DNA of 64,000 bases from Streptomyces sp. CT34. GTDB taxonomy: Bacteria; Actinomycetota; Actinomycetes; Streptomycetales; Streptomycetaceae. This document shows positions 41,289 through 49,381 of the stretch, piece by piece. Below the pieces are notes generated by a model. It saw nothing but the letters and a program-made list of their open reading frames with translations. It made no database searches and was not told where the DNA came from. Each line of letters starts with the position of its first letter. The stretch's first letter is position 1. The stretch is taken from positions 5,781,629 through 5,845,628 of the forward strand of contig NZ_KN708638.1 in NCBI RefSeq assembly GCF_000805335.1, read 5' to 3'. Both the position numbers and the translations under genes were made by a program.

Positions 41289-41339
41289 GAGCGACGCTCT
41301 AGAATCGATCAATTCACGCCATTGACCAGAGCGACGCTC
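41289..41339. promoter_or_regulatory. Two TetR-type operator dyads in the permease/urease divergent region
   Basis: GAGCGACGCTC occurs at 41289-41299 and 41329-41339. Seen in opposite orientation, both copies share TTGAGCGNCGCTCT. The starts are 40 bp apart in a low-GC divergent promoter region, and a TetR gene lies at the end of the operon. TTGACC at 41323-41328 may be a -35 box adjoining the second site. Confidence 0.7.
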
Positions 41340-41433
41340 AATATGAGTCATGCGTCTGTCCTAGGTCAATGGTTTCGGAATGGAGAATTCCAAGTTAGAG
41401 TGCTGCTCAATTCGAGCGGGAGGACGGGATCGG

Positions 41434-42159
41434 ATGCGGCTGACCCCCACAGAACGCGACCGGCTGCTGCTGTTCGGCGCTGCCGAGCTGGCCCGGGCCC
41501 GCCGGGCCCGCGGACTGAAGCTGAACGTGCCCGAGGCGACCGCGCTGATCGCGGACACGGTCTGCGAGGCGGCGCGGGACGGGCGCCGCCTCGCGCAGGC
41601 CATCGAGGCGGCGCGCGGCGTGCTCGGCCCGGACGACGTCCTGCCGGGCGTCGCCGACGTCGTCACCGAGGTGCACGTCGAGGCCGTCTTCGACGACGGC
41701 TCCCGGCTCGCGGTGGTCGGCGACCCGATCGGCGCCGCGGCCGGCAGCGGTACCGGGGCCGGCAGCGGCGCCGGCCACCGGGCGCCGCCCGCGCCCGGCG
41801 CGGTGCTCCCCGGCCCGGCCGGCCCGGAGCCGGAGCCCGCGGTGCTGCTCGCGGTCCGCAACACCGCGCCGGTGCCGATCAGCGTCACCTCGCACTTCCA
41901 CTTCTTCGAGGCAAACCCCCGGCTGGAGTTCGACCGCGCCGCCGCGTACGGCATGCGGTTGTGCGTCCCTGCGGGCTCGTCGGTGCGGTTCGACCCCGGA
42001 GGCGGCTCGACGGTCGGTCTGCTGCCGATCGGCGGCGACCGGATCGCGATCGGCTTCGCCGGACTGGTCGACGGCCCGCTCGACGCACCCGGCGCCAGGG
42101 CCGAAGCGCTGCGGCGGGCCGCCGCCTGCGGCTACCTGGGAGCGGAGGAGCGCGCATGA
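41434..42159 (+). CDS. ureAB: Fused urease gamma-beta subunit homolog
   Basis: A 241-aa protein fusing the two small urease subunits. Residues 1-100 are the gamma domain (LTPTERDRLLLFGAAELARA; LNVPEATALIADTVCEAARD; GVADVVTEVHVEAVFDDGS). A Gly/Ala/Pro linker follows, then the beta domain (LAVRNTAPVPISVTSHFHFF; NPRLEFDRAAAYGMRLCVPA). Fusion of these chains is known in actinobacteria and Helicobacter. ATG 41434 has GGGAGGAC upstream. It overlaps the alpha-subunit start by four bases (ATGA). No ureD, ureE, ureF or ureG genes are present in this window. Confidence 0.9.
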   Translation: MRLTPTERDRLLLFGAAELARARRARGLKLNVPEATALIADTVCEAARDGRRLAQAIEAARGVLGPDDVLPGVADVVTEVHVEAVFDDGSRLAVVGDPIGAAAGSGTGAGSGAGHRAPPAPGAVLPGPAGPEPEPAVLLAVRNTAPVPISVTSHFHFFEANPRLEFDRAAAYGMRLCVPAGSSVRFDPGGGSTVGLLPIGGDRIAIGFAGLVDGPLDAPGARAEALRRAAACGYLGAEERA

Positions 42160-43844
42160 CCATCGACCCCCATGAGTACGCGTCGGTCCACGGCCCGCGG
42201 GCCGGCGACCGGGTCGTCCTCGGCGACTCCGGACTCGTCGTCCGGGTCGAGTCGGACGCGCAGAAGCCCGGGGACGAGTTCCTCGCCGGCTTCGGCAAGA
42301 CCGCCCGGGACGGGCTGCACCTCAAGGCCGCCGCGGTCCGCGAGACCTGCGACGTGGTGATCAGCAACGTCCTGGTCGTCGACGCGGTGCTGGGCATCCG
42401 CAAGGTGTCGATCGGCATCCGCGAGGGCCGGATCCACGCCATCGGGCGGGCCGGCAACCCGGACACCCTCGACGGGGTCGACGTCGTCGTCGGCACCGGC
42501 ACGTCCATCGTCTCCGGCGAGGGCATGATCGCCACCGCCGGCGCCGTGGACACCCATGTCCACCTGCTCTCCCCGCGCGTCATGGAAGCCTCGCTGGCCT
42601 CCGGCGTGACCACGATCATCGGCCAGGAGTTCGGGCCGGTCTGGGGCGTCGGCGTCAACTCCCCCTGGGCGCTGGGCCATGCCTTCGGCGCCTTCGACGC
42701 CTGGCCGGTCAACATCGGCTTCCTGGGCCGCGGTTCGTCCTCCGGGGAGGCTCCGCTGGTCGAGGCGCTGGCCGAGGGCGGCGCCTGCGGCTTCAAGGTC
42801 CACGAGGACATGGGCGCGCACGCCCGCGCCCTGGACACCGCACTGCGGGTCGCCGAGGACCACGACGTCCAGGTCGCGTTGCACAGCGACGGCCTCAACG
42901 AATGCCTCACCGTCGAGGACACCCTCCGCGTCCTGGACGGCCGCACCATCCACGCCTTCCACATCGAGGGCTGCGGCGGCGGGCACGTCCCCAACGTCCT
43001 GAAGATGGCCGGCGTCCCCCACGTCATCGGCTCCTCGACCAACCCCACCCTCCCCTTCGGGCGGGACGCGGTCGCCGAGCACTACGGCATGATCGTCTCG
43101 GTCCACGACCTCAAGACCGATCTGCCGGGCGACGCCGCCATGGCCCGCGACCGCATCCGGGCCGGCACGATGGGCGCCGAGGACGTCCTGCACGACCTCG
43201 GGGCGATCGGCATCACCTCGTCCGACGCCCAGGGCATGGGCCGGGCCGGCGAGACGGTCCGGCGCACCTTCGCGATGGCCGGCAAGATGAAGGCCGAACT
43301 CGGTCCGCTGCCGGGCGACGGCGCCCACGACGACAACGCCCGGGTGCTGCGCTACGTCGCCAAGCTCACCATCAACCCCGCCATCGCACACGGCCTTTCG
43401 CACGAGATCGGGTCGATCGAGGTCGGCAAGATGGCCGACCTCGTGCTCTGGAAGCCGCAGTTCTTCGGCGCCAAGCCGCAACTGGTGCTCAAGTCCGGCT
43501 TCCCCGCGTACGGCGTCACCGGCGACCCCAACGCCGCCACCGACACCTGCGAACCCCTCGTCCTCGGCCCGCAGTTCGGGGCGCACGGCGCGACCCCGGC
43601 GGAGATCTCGGTCGCCTTCGTCGCCGGCGCCGCGGTCGCCCAAGGCAACGACGGCATGCCCACCCGCCGGCGCCGGGTCGCCGTCCGCGGCACCCGCGGA
43701 ATCGGTCCCGGCGACCTCGTCCACAACTCCCGTATCGGACAGGTGCAGGTCGACGGGCGCAGCGGACTGGTCACCCTCGACGGCGACCCGATGCGCTCCG
43801 CACCGGCCGACACCGTCTCGCTCTCCAGGCTCTACTTCCTCTGA
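42156..43844 (+). CDS. ureC: Urease alpha subunit-like amidohydrolase with altered active-site loop
   Basis: A 562-aa homolog of the nickel-dependent urease catalytic subunit. Retained: His134 and His136 (DTHVH), the carbamylated Lys214 (GFKVHED), ALHSDGLNE, FHIEGCGGGH and the metal Asp (ITSSDAQGMGR). The flap aligns without gaps to K. aerogenes MVCHHL as VSVHDL: the flap Cys is Val316, the catalytic His is kept (His317) and the next His is Asp. The normally invariant pocket loop GGGTGPAAGTHATTCTPG is replaced by the shorter GQEFGPVWGVGVNS. With no maturation genes nearby, either accessory proteins act in trans or this is a different amidohydrolase. It lies in an operon with an agmatine-deiminase-like gene. 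Confidence 0.9.
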   Translation: MTIDPHEYASVHGPRAGDRVVLGDSGLVVRVESDAQKPGDEFLAGFGKTARDGLHLKAAAVRETCDVVISNVLVVDAVLGIRKVSIGIREGRIHAIGRAGNPDTLDGVDVVVGTGTSIVSGEGMIATAGAVDTHVHLLSPRVMEASLASGVTTIIGQEFGPVWGVGVNSPWALGHAFGAFDAWPVNIGFLGRGSSSGEAPLVEALAEGGACGFKVHEDMGAHARALDTALRVAEDHDVQVALHSDGLNECLTVEDTLRVLDGRTIHAFHIEGCGGGHVPNVLKMAGVPHVIGSSTNPTLPFGRDAVAEHYGMIVSVHDLKTDLPGDAAMARDRIRAGTMGAEDVLHDLGAIGITSSDAQGMGRAGETVRRTFAMAGKMKAELGPLPGDGAHDDNARVLRYVAKLTINPAIAHGLSHEIGSIEVGKMADLVLWKPQFFGAKPQLVLKSGFPAYGVTGDPNAATDTCEPLVLGPQFGAHGATPAEISVAFVAGAAVAQGNDGMPTRRRRVAVRGTRGIGPGDLVHNSRIGQVQVDGRSGLVTLDGDPMRSAPADTVSLSRLYFL

Positions 43845-43850
43845 ATCGCC

Positions 43851-43880
43851 GCTGACTTCCGCTGACTTCCGCTCACTTCC
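43851..43880. repeat. Three 10-bp tandem repeats after ureC
   Basis: GCTGACTTCC at 43851-43860 and 43861-43870, then GCTCACTTCC at 43871-43880, just after the ureC stop. Probably slippage. Confidence 0.8.
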
Positions 43881-44018
43881 TCTACTCCTCTGACGCGCGG
43901 ATCCGCACCGCCGTCTCCGGCGTCTCCCTGCGGCGCACGCGCGCCCCGTCGCACCGCCGCCGCCGGTACGCCCCGGACCCGCCCGCCCCGACGCTTCCCC
44001 GAACCGTGAGGACCCCGT

Positions 44019-45059
44019 ATGAACACCCCCGCCGCCGACGGCTTCCGCATGCCCCCCGAATGGGCACCGCACCAGCGCACCTGGATGGCCTGGCCCGGAC
44101 CCAACTTCACCTTCGGCGAGGAGGGCGGCGAGGCGCTCGCCGCGGCCCGCGCCGCCTGGGCCGCGGTCGCCCGCGCGGTGAGGCGGTACGAGCCGGTCAC
44201 CGTACTGGCCGGCCCCGGCCAGCAGGCGGGCGCCCGTGCCCTCCTCGGCGCGGACATCGAGCTGGTCGAGCGCCCCCTCGACGACGCCTGGATGCGCGAC
44301 ATCGGCCCCACCTTCCTCACCGACGGCCGGGGTGAACTGGCCGCCGTGGACTGGGCGTTCAACGGCTGGGGCGCCCAGGAATGGGCCGCCTGGGACCGCG
44401 ACGCGCAGATCGCCGAGCAGGTCGCCGGGCTCGCCGGGGCCCGCCGCTACGCCACCTCGCTGGTCAACGAGGGCGGCGGCATCCACGTCGACGGCGAGGG
44501 CACCGTGCTGCTCACCGAGACCGTGCAGCTCGACCCGGGCCGCAACCCCGGCCGCACCAAGGAGGAGGTCGAGGCCGAGATCCACGCCCACCTCGGCACC
44601 ACCAAGGCGATCTGGCTGCCCCGCGGCCTGTACGCCGACTACGGCCGGTTCGGCACCCGCGGCCATGTCGACATCGTCGCCGCCTTCGCCCGCCCCGGCG
44701 TGGTGATGGTCCACACCCAGCCCGACCCCGCCCACCCCGACCACGCCATCTGCAACGAGATCGGCAAGCTGCTGCGCGCCTCGACGGACGCCACCGGCCG
44801 CCCGCTGGAGGTCGTGGAGATCCCGGCCCCCACCGTCACCGAGGTGGACGGCGAGCCGGTCGACCACTCCTACATCAACCATCTCCAGTGCAACGGCGGC
44901 ATCGTGCTGTGCGCCTTCGACGACCCGCGCGACGAGGAGGCCGCCGCGATCTTCCGCCGACTCTTCCCCGGGCGCACCGTCACCCTCGTCGACGCCCGTA
45001 CGATCTTCGCGGCGGGTGGCGGTATCCACTGCATCACCCAGCAGCAGCCGAAGGTCTGA
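44019..45059 (+). CDS. Agmatine deiminase-like (PAD-type) enzyme
   Basis: A 346-aa member of the agmatine deiminase/peptidylarginine-deiminase-like family, which hydrolyses guanidino groups (agmatine to N-carbamoylputrescine plus ammonia). Signature motifs are complete: WAPHQRTWMAWP, DDAWMRDIGPTF, LVNEGGGIHVDG, GTRGHVDIVAAF and the catalytic Cys in GGGIHCITQQ near the C-terminus. ATG 44019 is used with GTGAGGACC upstream. Its product would be a ureido compound, which the neighbouring urease-like enzyme might act on; that link is inference. Its stop codon overlaps an ATG of the downstream tetR frame. Confidence 0.9.
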   Translation: MNTPAADGFRMPPEWAPHQRTWMAWPGPNFTFGEEGGEALAAARAAWAAVARAVRRYEPVTVLAGPGQQAGARALLGADIELVERPLDDAWMRDIGPTFLTDGRGELAAVDWAFNGWGAQEWAAWDRDAQIAEQVAGLAGARRYATSLVNEGGGIHVDGEGTVLLTETVQLDPGRNPGRTKEEVEAEIHAHLGTTKAIWLPRGLYADYGRFGTRGHVDIVAAFARPGVVMVHTQPDPAHPDHAICNEIGKLLRASTDATGRPLEVVEIPAPTVTEVDGEPVDHSYINHLQCNGGIVLCAFDDPRDEEAAAIFRRLFPGRTVTLVDARTIFAAGGGIHCITQQQPKV

Positions 45060-45112
45060 TGCACCGCTGCCCGATCGGCCCGTCCCAGCCCGTCCCGACC
45101 CCGGAGGCCACC

Positions 45113-45766
45113 GTGTCCGGTCCCGTACGCCGTCCCCGGCGGCGCCTGAACCAGCCGCGCGAACAGGTACTGGCCGCGGCGATGGCCACCATCGCCGCGG
45201 AGGGGCTGGACCGGCTGACCATGGCCGGGCTGGGCCGCGAGGTCGGGATGAGCAGCGGCCACATCCTCTACTACTTCGGCACCAAGGACGAGCTGCTGCT
45301 CCAGACCCTCCAGTGGAGCGAGGAGCAGCTCGGCGCCGAACGCCGGGCCGCCCTCTCCCGCCGCGTCCCGGCCCGCGAACGGCTGGACGCACTGGTCGAC
45401 CTCTACCTCCCCGAAGGCCACCGCGACCCGCGCTGGACGCTGTGGCTGGAGGTCTGGGTCCGCTCCCAGAACGCCGACGACGAGACCCGCGAGCGCCAGC
45501 TGGACCTGGAGCTCGCCTGGCACCGCGATCTGGTGGCCCTGCTGGTCGAGGGCGTCTCGAAGGGCGAGTTCCGGCCGGTCGACGCGGAACGCTTCGCGAC
45601 CCGCACCCGGGCCCTGCTCGACGGCTTCGGCACCCATCTCGTCGTCGGCCTGCCCGGGACGACCCGTGAGCAGGTCGACCGCGCCGTACGGGAGTTCCTC
45701 GACGAGTCGCTCACCGTCCCCCAGGGCCTGCACGGCCCCGGCCCATCGGGCAGGCCCCAGGACTGA
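45113..45766 (+). CDS. TetR-family regulator of the urease-like operon
   Basis: A 217-aa BetI-like TetR regulator. The DNA-binding domain reads MATIAAEGLDRLTMAGLGRE then VGMSSGHILYYFGTKDELLL; the C-terminal ligand domain has WLEVWVRSQNADDETRERQ. GTG 45113 was chosen because CCGGAGG lies 6 bases upstream; the in-frame ATG at 45059, overlapping the previous stop, would add 18 residues. It sits at the end of the operon, and the two matching dyads at 41289-41339 are the obvious candidate operators. Confidence 0.88.
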   Translation: MSGPVRRPRRRLNQPREQVLAAAMATIAAEGLDRLTMAGLGREVGMSSGHILYYFGTKDELLLQTLQWSEEQLGAERRAALSRRVPARERLDALVDLYLPEGHRDPRWTLWLEVWVRSQNADDETRERQLDLELAWHRDLVALLVEGVSKGEFRPVDAERFATRTRALLDGFGTHLVVGLPGTTREQVDRAVREFLDESLTVPQGLHGPGPSGRPQD

Positions 45767-45812
45767 CCGCCGCCGGACCCGCCTCGGCCCACCGCACGCC
45801 GCGCCCGTGACC

Positions 45813-45842
45813 GCAACGCACGCAAGTACGCGTGATCGTTGC
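45813..45842. promoter_or_regulatory. Imperfect long dyad upstream of the MHS transporter
   Basis: GCAACGCACGC (45813-45823) pairs with GCGTG-AT-CGTTGC (45830-45842) around AAGTAC, leaving a 2-base bulge. It is either an operator for the transporter or a weak terminator after the TetR gene. Confidence 0.45.
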
Positions 45843-45890
45843 ACACCCGGCTCTTGCCGACCGGCCCGCGCTGGGCGACCGTGAGCGGCT

Positions 45891-47207
45891 ATGGAACAAG
45901 CTCAATGGAAGAAGATCTGGGTCGGCTCGGCCGGCAACATGGTCGAGTGGTTCGACTGGTTCGTCTACGCGAGCTTCGCGGTCTACTTCGCCGATGCGTT
46001 CTTCCCGAAGGGGAACGACACCGCGAACCTCATGAACACCATGGGGATCTTCGCCGTCGGCTTCTTCATGCGCCCGGTCGGCGGCTGGGTGCTCGGCCGG
46101 GTCGGGGACCGCCGGGGCCGCAAGGCCGCGCTCACCCTGACCGTCACGCTGATGTCCGCCTCGGCCGTCCTCATCGCCGTCGCGCCCACCTACGCCGCGG
46201 CCGGCTACGGCGGCGTGGCCGTGCTGCTGCTCGCCCGGATGCTCCAGGGACTGTCGGTCGGCGGCGAGTACGCGGCCAGCGCCACCTACCTCACCGAGGC
46301 CTCCGCGCCCGGCAGCCGCGGCTTCGCCTCCAGCTTCCAGTACGTGTCGATGACCGCCGGCCAGCTGCTGGGCCTGGGGCTCCAGATCGTGCTCCAGCGC
46401 ACCATGTCCGAGGCCGCGCTGCACAGTTGGGCCTGGCGGATCCCCTTCATCGTCGGCGCGCTGGGCGCCGCCGTCGTCTTCTGGCTGCGCCGCAGCATGC
46501 TGGAGACCGAGGTCTACGCCGAGGACGAGGGCGCCCGCTCCGACCCGGACCGCGGCACCCTGAAGGCGCTGTGGGCCCACAAGCGCGAGGCGTTCCTGGT
46601 CATCGCGCTGACCATGGGCGGCACCGTGGCGTACTACACGTACACCACCTACCTCACCAAGTACCTCTCGGGCAGCGCCGGGATGTCCAAGCCGACCGCC
46701 TCCCTGGTCAGCTTCTGCGCGCTGTTCCTCTTCATGTGCCTCCAGCCGCTGGCCGGCCGGCTGTCGGACCGGATCGGCCGCCGCCCGCTGCTGATCACCT
46801 TCGCGGTCGGCTCGACCTTCCTGACCGTGCCGATCATGACGCTGCTCAGGCACGCGGGCTCCTTCTGGCCGGCCCTCGGCCTCTCGCTGCTGGCCCTGGT
46901 CGTGGTCACCGGCTACACCTCCATCAACGCCTGTGTGAAGGCCGAGCTGTTCCCGACCGGCATCCGCGCGCTGGGCGTCGCCCTGCCGTACGCCATCGCC
47001 AACGCGCTGTTCGGCGGCACCGCGGAGTACGTCGCGCTGTGGTTCAAGAACGGCGGTATCGAGTCCGGCTATTACTGGTACGTCTCCGGCTGCGCCGCCG
47101 TCTCGCTGGTGGTGTACCTGACGATGCGGGAGACGCGGACCATCGATCTGCACCGGGTCGGCGCCGCGGCCGGCGACGACTCCGGTACGCGGGTGCTCGC
47201 ATCCTGA
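45891..47207 (+). CDS. MHS-family (major facilitator) proton symporter
   Basis: A 438-aa, 12-helix transporter of the metabolite:H+ symporter family (KgtP/ShiA/ProP-like). Diagnostic sequence includes the N-terminal GNMVEWFDWFVYASFAVYFA, the loop GRVGDRRGRKAALTLTV, MLQGLSVGGEYAASATYLTE and the second-half loop GRLSDRIGRRPLL. Substrates are usually carboxylates such as 2-oxoglutarate. ATG 45891 is used, with only a weak ribosome site. It follows the TetR gene by 124 bases with a dyad between, so it may have its own promoter or belong to the nitrogen locus. Confidence 0.9.
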   Translation: MEQAQWKKIWVGSAGNMVEWFDWFVYASFAVYFADAFFPKGNDTANLMNTMGIFAVGFFMRPVGGWVLGRVGDRRGRKAALTLTVTLMSASAVLIAVAPTYAAAGYGGVAVLLLARMLQGLSVGGEYAASATYLTEASAPGSRGFASSFQYVSMTAGQLLGLGLQIVLQRTMSEAALHSWAWRIPFIVGALGAAVVFWLRRSMLETEVYAEDEGARSDPDRGTLKALWAHKREAFLVIALTMGGTVAYYTYTTYLTKYLSGSAGMSKPTASLVSFCALFLFMCLQPLAGRLSDRIGRRPLLITFAVGSTFLTVPIMTLLRHAGSFWPALGLSLLALVVVTGYTSINACVKAELFPTGIRALGVALPYAIANALFGGTAEYVALWFKNGGIESGYYWYVSGCAAVSLVVYLTMRETRTIDLHRVGAAAGDDSGTRVLAS

Positions 47208-47238
47208 GACACCAGGCGGCGCGGGGGCGGTGATGTGC

Positions 47239-47301
47239 CAGACTGCCCCCGTGCTCTCGTTCGCCATGATTATTGGCAGCAGGCGCGCCGGTCCGCAGTG
47301 A
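47239..47301 (+). CDS. cimA leader peptide with promoter box
   Basis: CAGACT (47239-47244) fits a -10 box 6 bases before GTG 47251, so the leader is probably leaderless. The ORF (47251-47301) encodes MLSFAMIIGSRRAGPQ (16 aa); starting at ATG 47266 it would be MIIGSRRAGPQ. Two consecutive ATT isoleucine codons, rare in this genome, are followed by two hairpins and an intrinsic terminator. The layout parallels the ilvB leader and points to isoleucine sensing. Confidence 0.72.
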   Translation, partial: QTAPVLSFAMIIGSRRAGPQ

Positions 47302-47306
47302 CCGCC

Positions 47307-47384
47307 CCGTAGAAACCGGCTACGGCGCGGACACCGTCGTCCCAGACCCGCGCGCAGACCTCTCGCACCCGCGAGAGGTTTTTT
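47307..47384 (+). promoter_or_regulatory. cimA transcription attenuator
   Basis: Hairpin CCGTAG (47307-47312)/CTACGG (47320-47325) precedes an intrinsic terminator: ACCTCTCGC (47358-47366), loop ACCC, GCGAGAGGT (47371-47379), running into six T's (47379-47384). Intrinsic terminators with T-runs are uncommon in this window; only the ilvB attenuator has another of six T's. Confidence 0.85.
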
Positions 47385-47489
47385 CGTTTCCGGCCCACCC
47401 GCCACCGGACACGGAGCGCGAGGGATCATGGAGGGACGGTGGAACCGGTTACTCCGGTAGACCGAGACCCCGACAGGAGCCAGACCCGC

Positions 47490-49130
47490 ATGACGGACGC
47501 ACGCGAATCCGCCCCCTCGGCCGACGTCCTCCCCGCCGGCGCGGTGCCCGACGACTTCCACGTCTTCGACACCACCCTGCGCGACGGCGCCCAGCGCGAG
47601 GGCATCAACCTGACCGTCGCCGACAAGCTGACCATCGCCCGCCACCTGGACGACTTCGGCGTCGGCTTCATCGAGGGCGGCTGGCCCGGTGCCAACCCGC
47701 GGGACACCGAGTTCTTCCAGCGCGCCCGCGAGGAGATCACGTTCCGGCACGCGCAGCTGGTCGCGTTCGGCGCCACCCGCAAGCCGGGCGTCCGCGTCGA
47801 GGACGATCCGCAGGTCGCCGCCCTGCTGGACTCCCGGGCGCCGGTCATCACGCTGGTCGCCAAGTCCCACCTCGGCCATGTCGAACTGGCGCTGCGCACC
47901 ACGCCGGAGGAGAACCTCGCGATGGTCCGGGACACCGTCGCGTACCTGGTGGACCGGGGCCGCCGGGTCTTCCTCGACTGCGAGCACTTCTTCGACGGCT
48001 ACGCACTGGACCCGGGCTACGCGAAGCAGGTCGTCCGCACCGCGAGCGAGGCCGGCGCCGACGTCGTGGTGCTCTGCGACACCAACGGCGGGATGCTCCC
48101 GGCGCAGGTGACCGCCGTGGTGCGCACCGTCCTCGCGGACACCGGCGCGCGGCTGGGCATCCACGCCCAGGACGACACCGGCTGCGCGGTCGCCAACACC
48201 CTGGCCGCGGTGGACGCCGGCGCCACCCACGTCCAGTGCACCGCCAACGGCTACGGCGAACGGGTCGGCAACTCCAACCTGTTCCCCGTGGTCGCCGCCC
48301 TGGAACTGAAGTACGGGCGCCGGGTCCTGCCCGAGGGCAAGCTCGCCGAGACCACCCGGATCTCGCACGCCATCGCCGAGGTCGTCAACCTGACGCCCTC
48401 CACCCACCAGCCGTACGTCGGCGTCTCCGCGTTCGCCCACAAGGCCGGGCTGCACGCCTCCGCGATCAAGGTCGACCCGGACCTCTACCAGCACATCGAC
48501 CCGGCGCTGGTCGGCAACACCATGCGGATGCTGGTCTCCGACATGGCCGGGCGCGCCTCGATCGAGCTCAAGGGCAAGGAGCTCGGCATCGACCTGGGCG
48601 GCGACCGCGAGCTGGTCGGCCGGGTGGTCGACCGGGTCAAGGAGCGGGAGCTGGCGGGCTACACGTACGAGGCCGCGGACGCCAGCTTCGAACTGCTGCT
48701 GCGTGCGGAGGTGGACGGCAGGCCGCTGCGCTACTTCACCGTCGAGTCCTGGCGCGCCATCGTCGAGGACCGCCCGGACGGCACGCACGCCAACGAGGCG
48801 ACCGTGAAGCTCTGGGCGAAGGGCGAGCGGATCGTCGCCACCGCCGAGGGCAACGGCCCGGTCAACGCGCTGGACCGGGCGCTGCGGGTGGGCCTGGAGC
48901 GGATCTATCCGCAGCTCGCCACGATGGAGCTGGTGGACTACAAGGTCCGCATCCTGGAGGGCGCGCTGGGCACCGGCTCGATCACCCGGGTCCTGGTCTC
49001 CACCGGCGACGGCCGCGGCGAGTGGTCGACGGTCGGCGTCGCGGAGAACGTCATCGCGGCGTCCTGGCAGGCGCTGGACGACGCCTATGCGTACGGGCTG
49101 CTGCGGGCCGGGGTCGAGCCGCAGGAGTGA
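47490..49130 (+). CDS. cimA: (R)-citramalate synthase
   Basis: Condenses pyruvate and acetyl-CoA to citramalate, a threonine-independent route to 2-ketobutyrate and isoleucine. The 546-aa protein matches the CimA branch of the isopropylmalate-synthase family: FDTTLRDGAQREGINLTVAD, GVGFIEGGWPGANPRDTEFF, ADVVVLCDTNGGMLPAQ, HAQDDTGCAVANTLAAVDAG and the metal-binding HKAGLHASAIK, then a C-terminal regulatory domain. ATG 47490 has CAGGAG upstream; the in-frame start at 47439 is less likely. Isoleucine codons in the leader peptide support the citramalate rather than leucine assignment. Confidence 0.92.
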   Translation: MTDARESAPSADVLPAGAVPDDFHVFDTTLRDGAQREGINLTVADKLTIARHLDDFGVGFIEGGWPGANPRDTEFFQRAREEITFRHAQLVAFGATRKPGVRVEDDPQVAALLDSRAPVITLVAKSHLGHVELALRTTPEENLAMVRDTVAYLVDRGRRVFLDCEHFFDGYALDPGYAKQVVRTASEAGADVVVLCDTNGGMLPAQVTAVVRTVLADTGARLGIHAQDDTGCAVANTLAAVDAGATHVQCTANGYGERVGNSNLFPVVAALELKYGRRVLPEGKLAETTRISHAIAEVVNLTPSTHQPYVGVSAFAHKAGLHASAIKVDPDLYQHIDPALVGNTMRMLVSDMAGRASIELKGKELGIDLGGDRELVGRVVDRVKERELAGYTYEAADASFELLLRAEVDGRPLRYFTVESWRAIVEDRPDGTHANEATVKLWAKGERIVATAEGNGPVNALDRALRVGLERIYPQLATMELVDYKVRILEGALGTGSITRVLVSTGDGRGEWSTVGVAENVIAASWQALDDAYAYGLLRAGVEPQE

Positions 49131-49134
49131 GTGC

Positions 49135-49158
49135 CCGTGGCGCGTACGAGCGCCACGG
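49135..49158 (+). terminator. Terminator after cimA
   Basis: CCGTGGCGC (49135-49143) and GCGCCACGG (49150-49158), perfect 9-bp arms 4 bases after the stop. The following 220 bases are G-rich and appear noncoding. Confidence 0.75.
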
Positions 49159-49381
49159 TTGTCCACAGGCACCGGCGACGGCCGGTGCGGAGCGCTACCT
49201 TCGCCGCATGCGTGGTGGAGGCGGGGGAGGGGCCTCGCCACGGGGGGCGAGGTGGGGTGGGCGGGCCCCTCCTTTTCCGGTCCTTTCCTGGTCCTTTGCG
49301 GGGGCGGGGGTCCCCGGGTTGGGGAGAGGGAGGGGCCCTGCCAGGAAAGCGGCGGAGGCCGGCCCTCCTCGCCCCCGGCCG

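Noticed and set aside
41434..43844. Calling the locus an ordinary functional urease operon
   Set aside because: Loop replacement, altered flap residues and lack of accessory genes make an unqualified urease call unsafe.
42132..45392. 1086-aa minus-strand frame across ureC and the agmatine deiminase gene
   Set aside because: Antisense to two well-supported genes; composition typical of a shadow.
45711..49241. 1176-aa minus-strand frame across the transporter and cimA
   Set aside because: Antisense shadow; spans a leader attenuator and two real genes.
49207..49381. G-rich tract after cimA as a G-quadruplex or RNA gene
   Set aside because: Only general G-richness plus a short GGTCCTTT direct repeat; no convincing structure could be drawn by eye.
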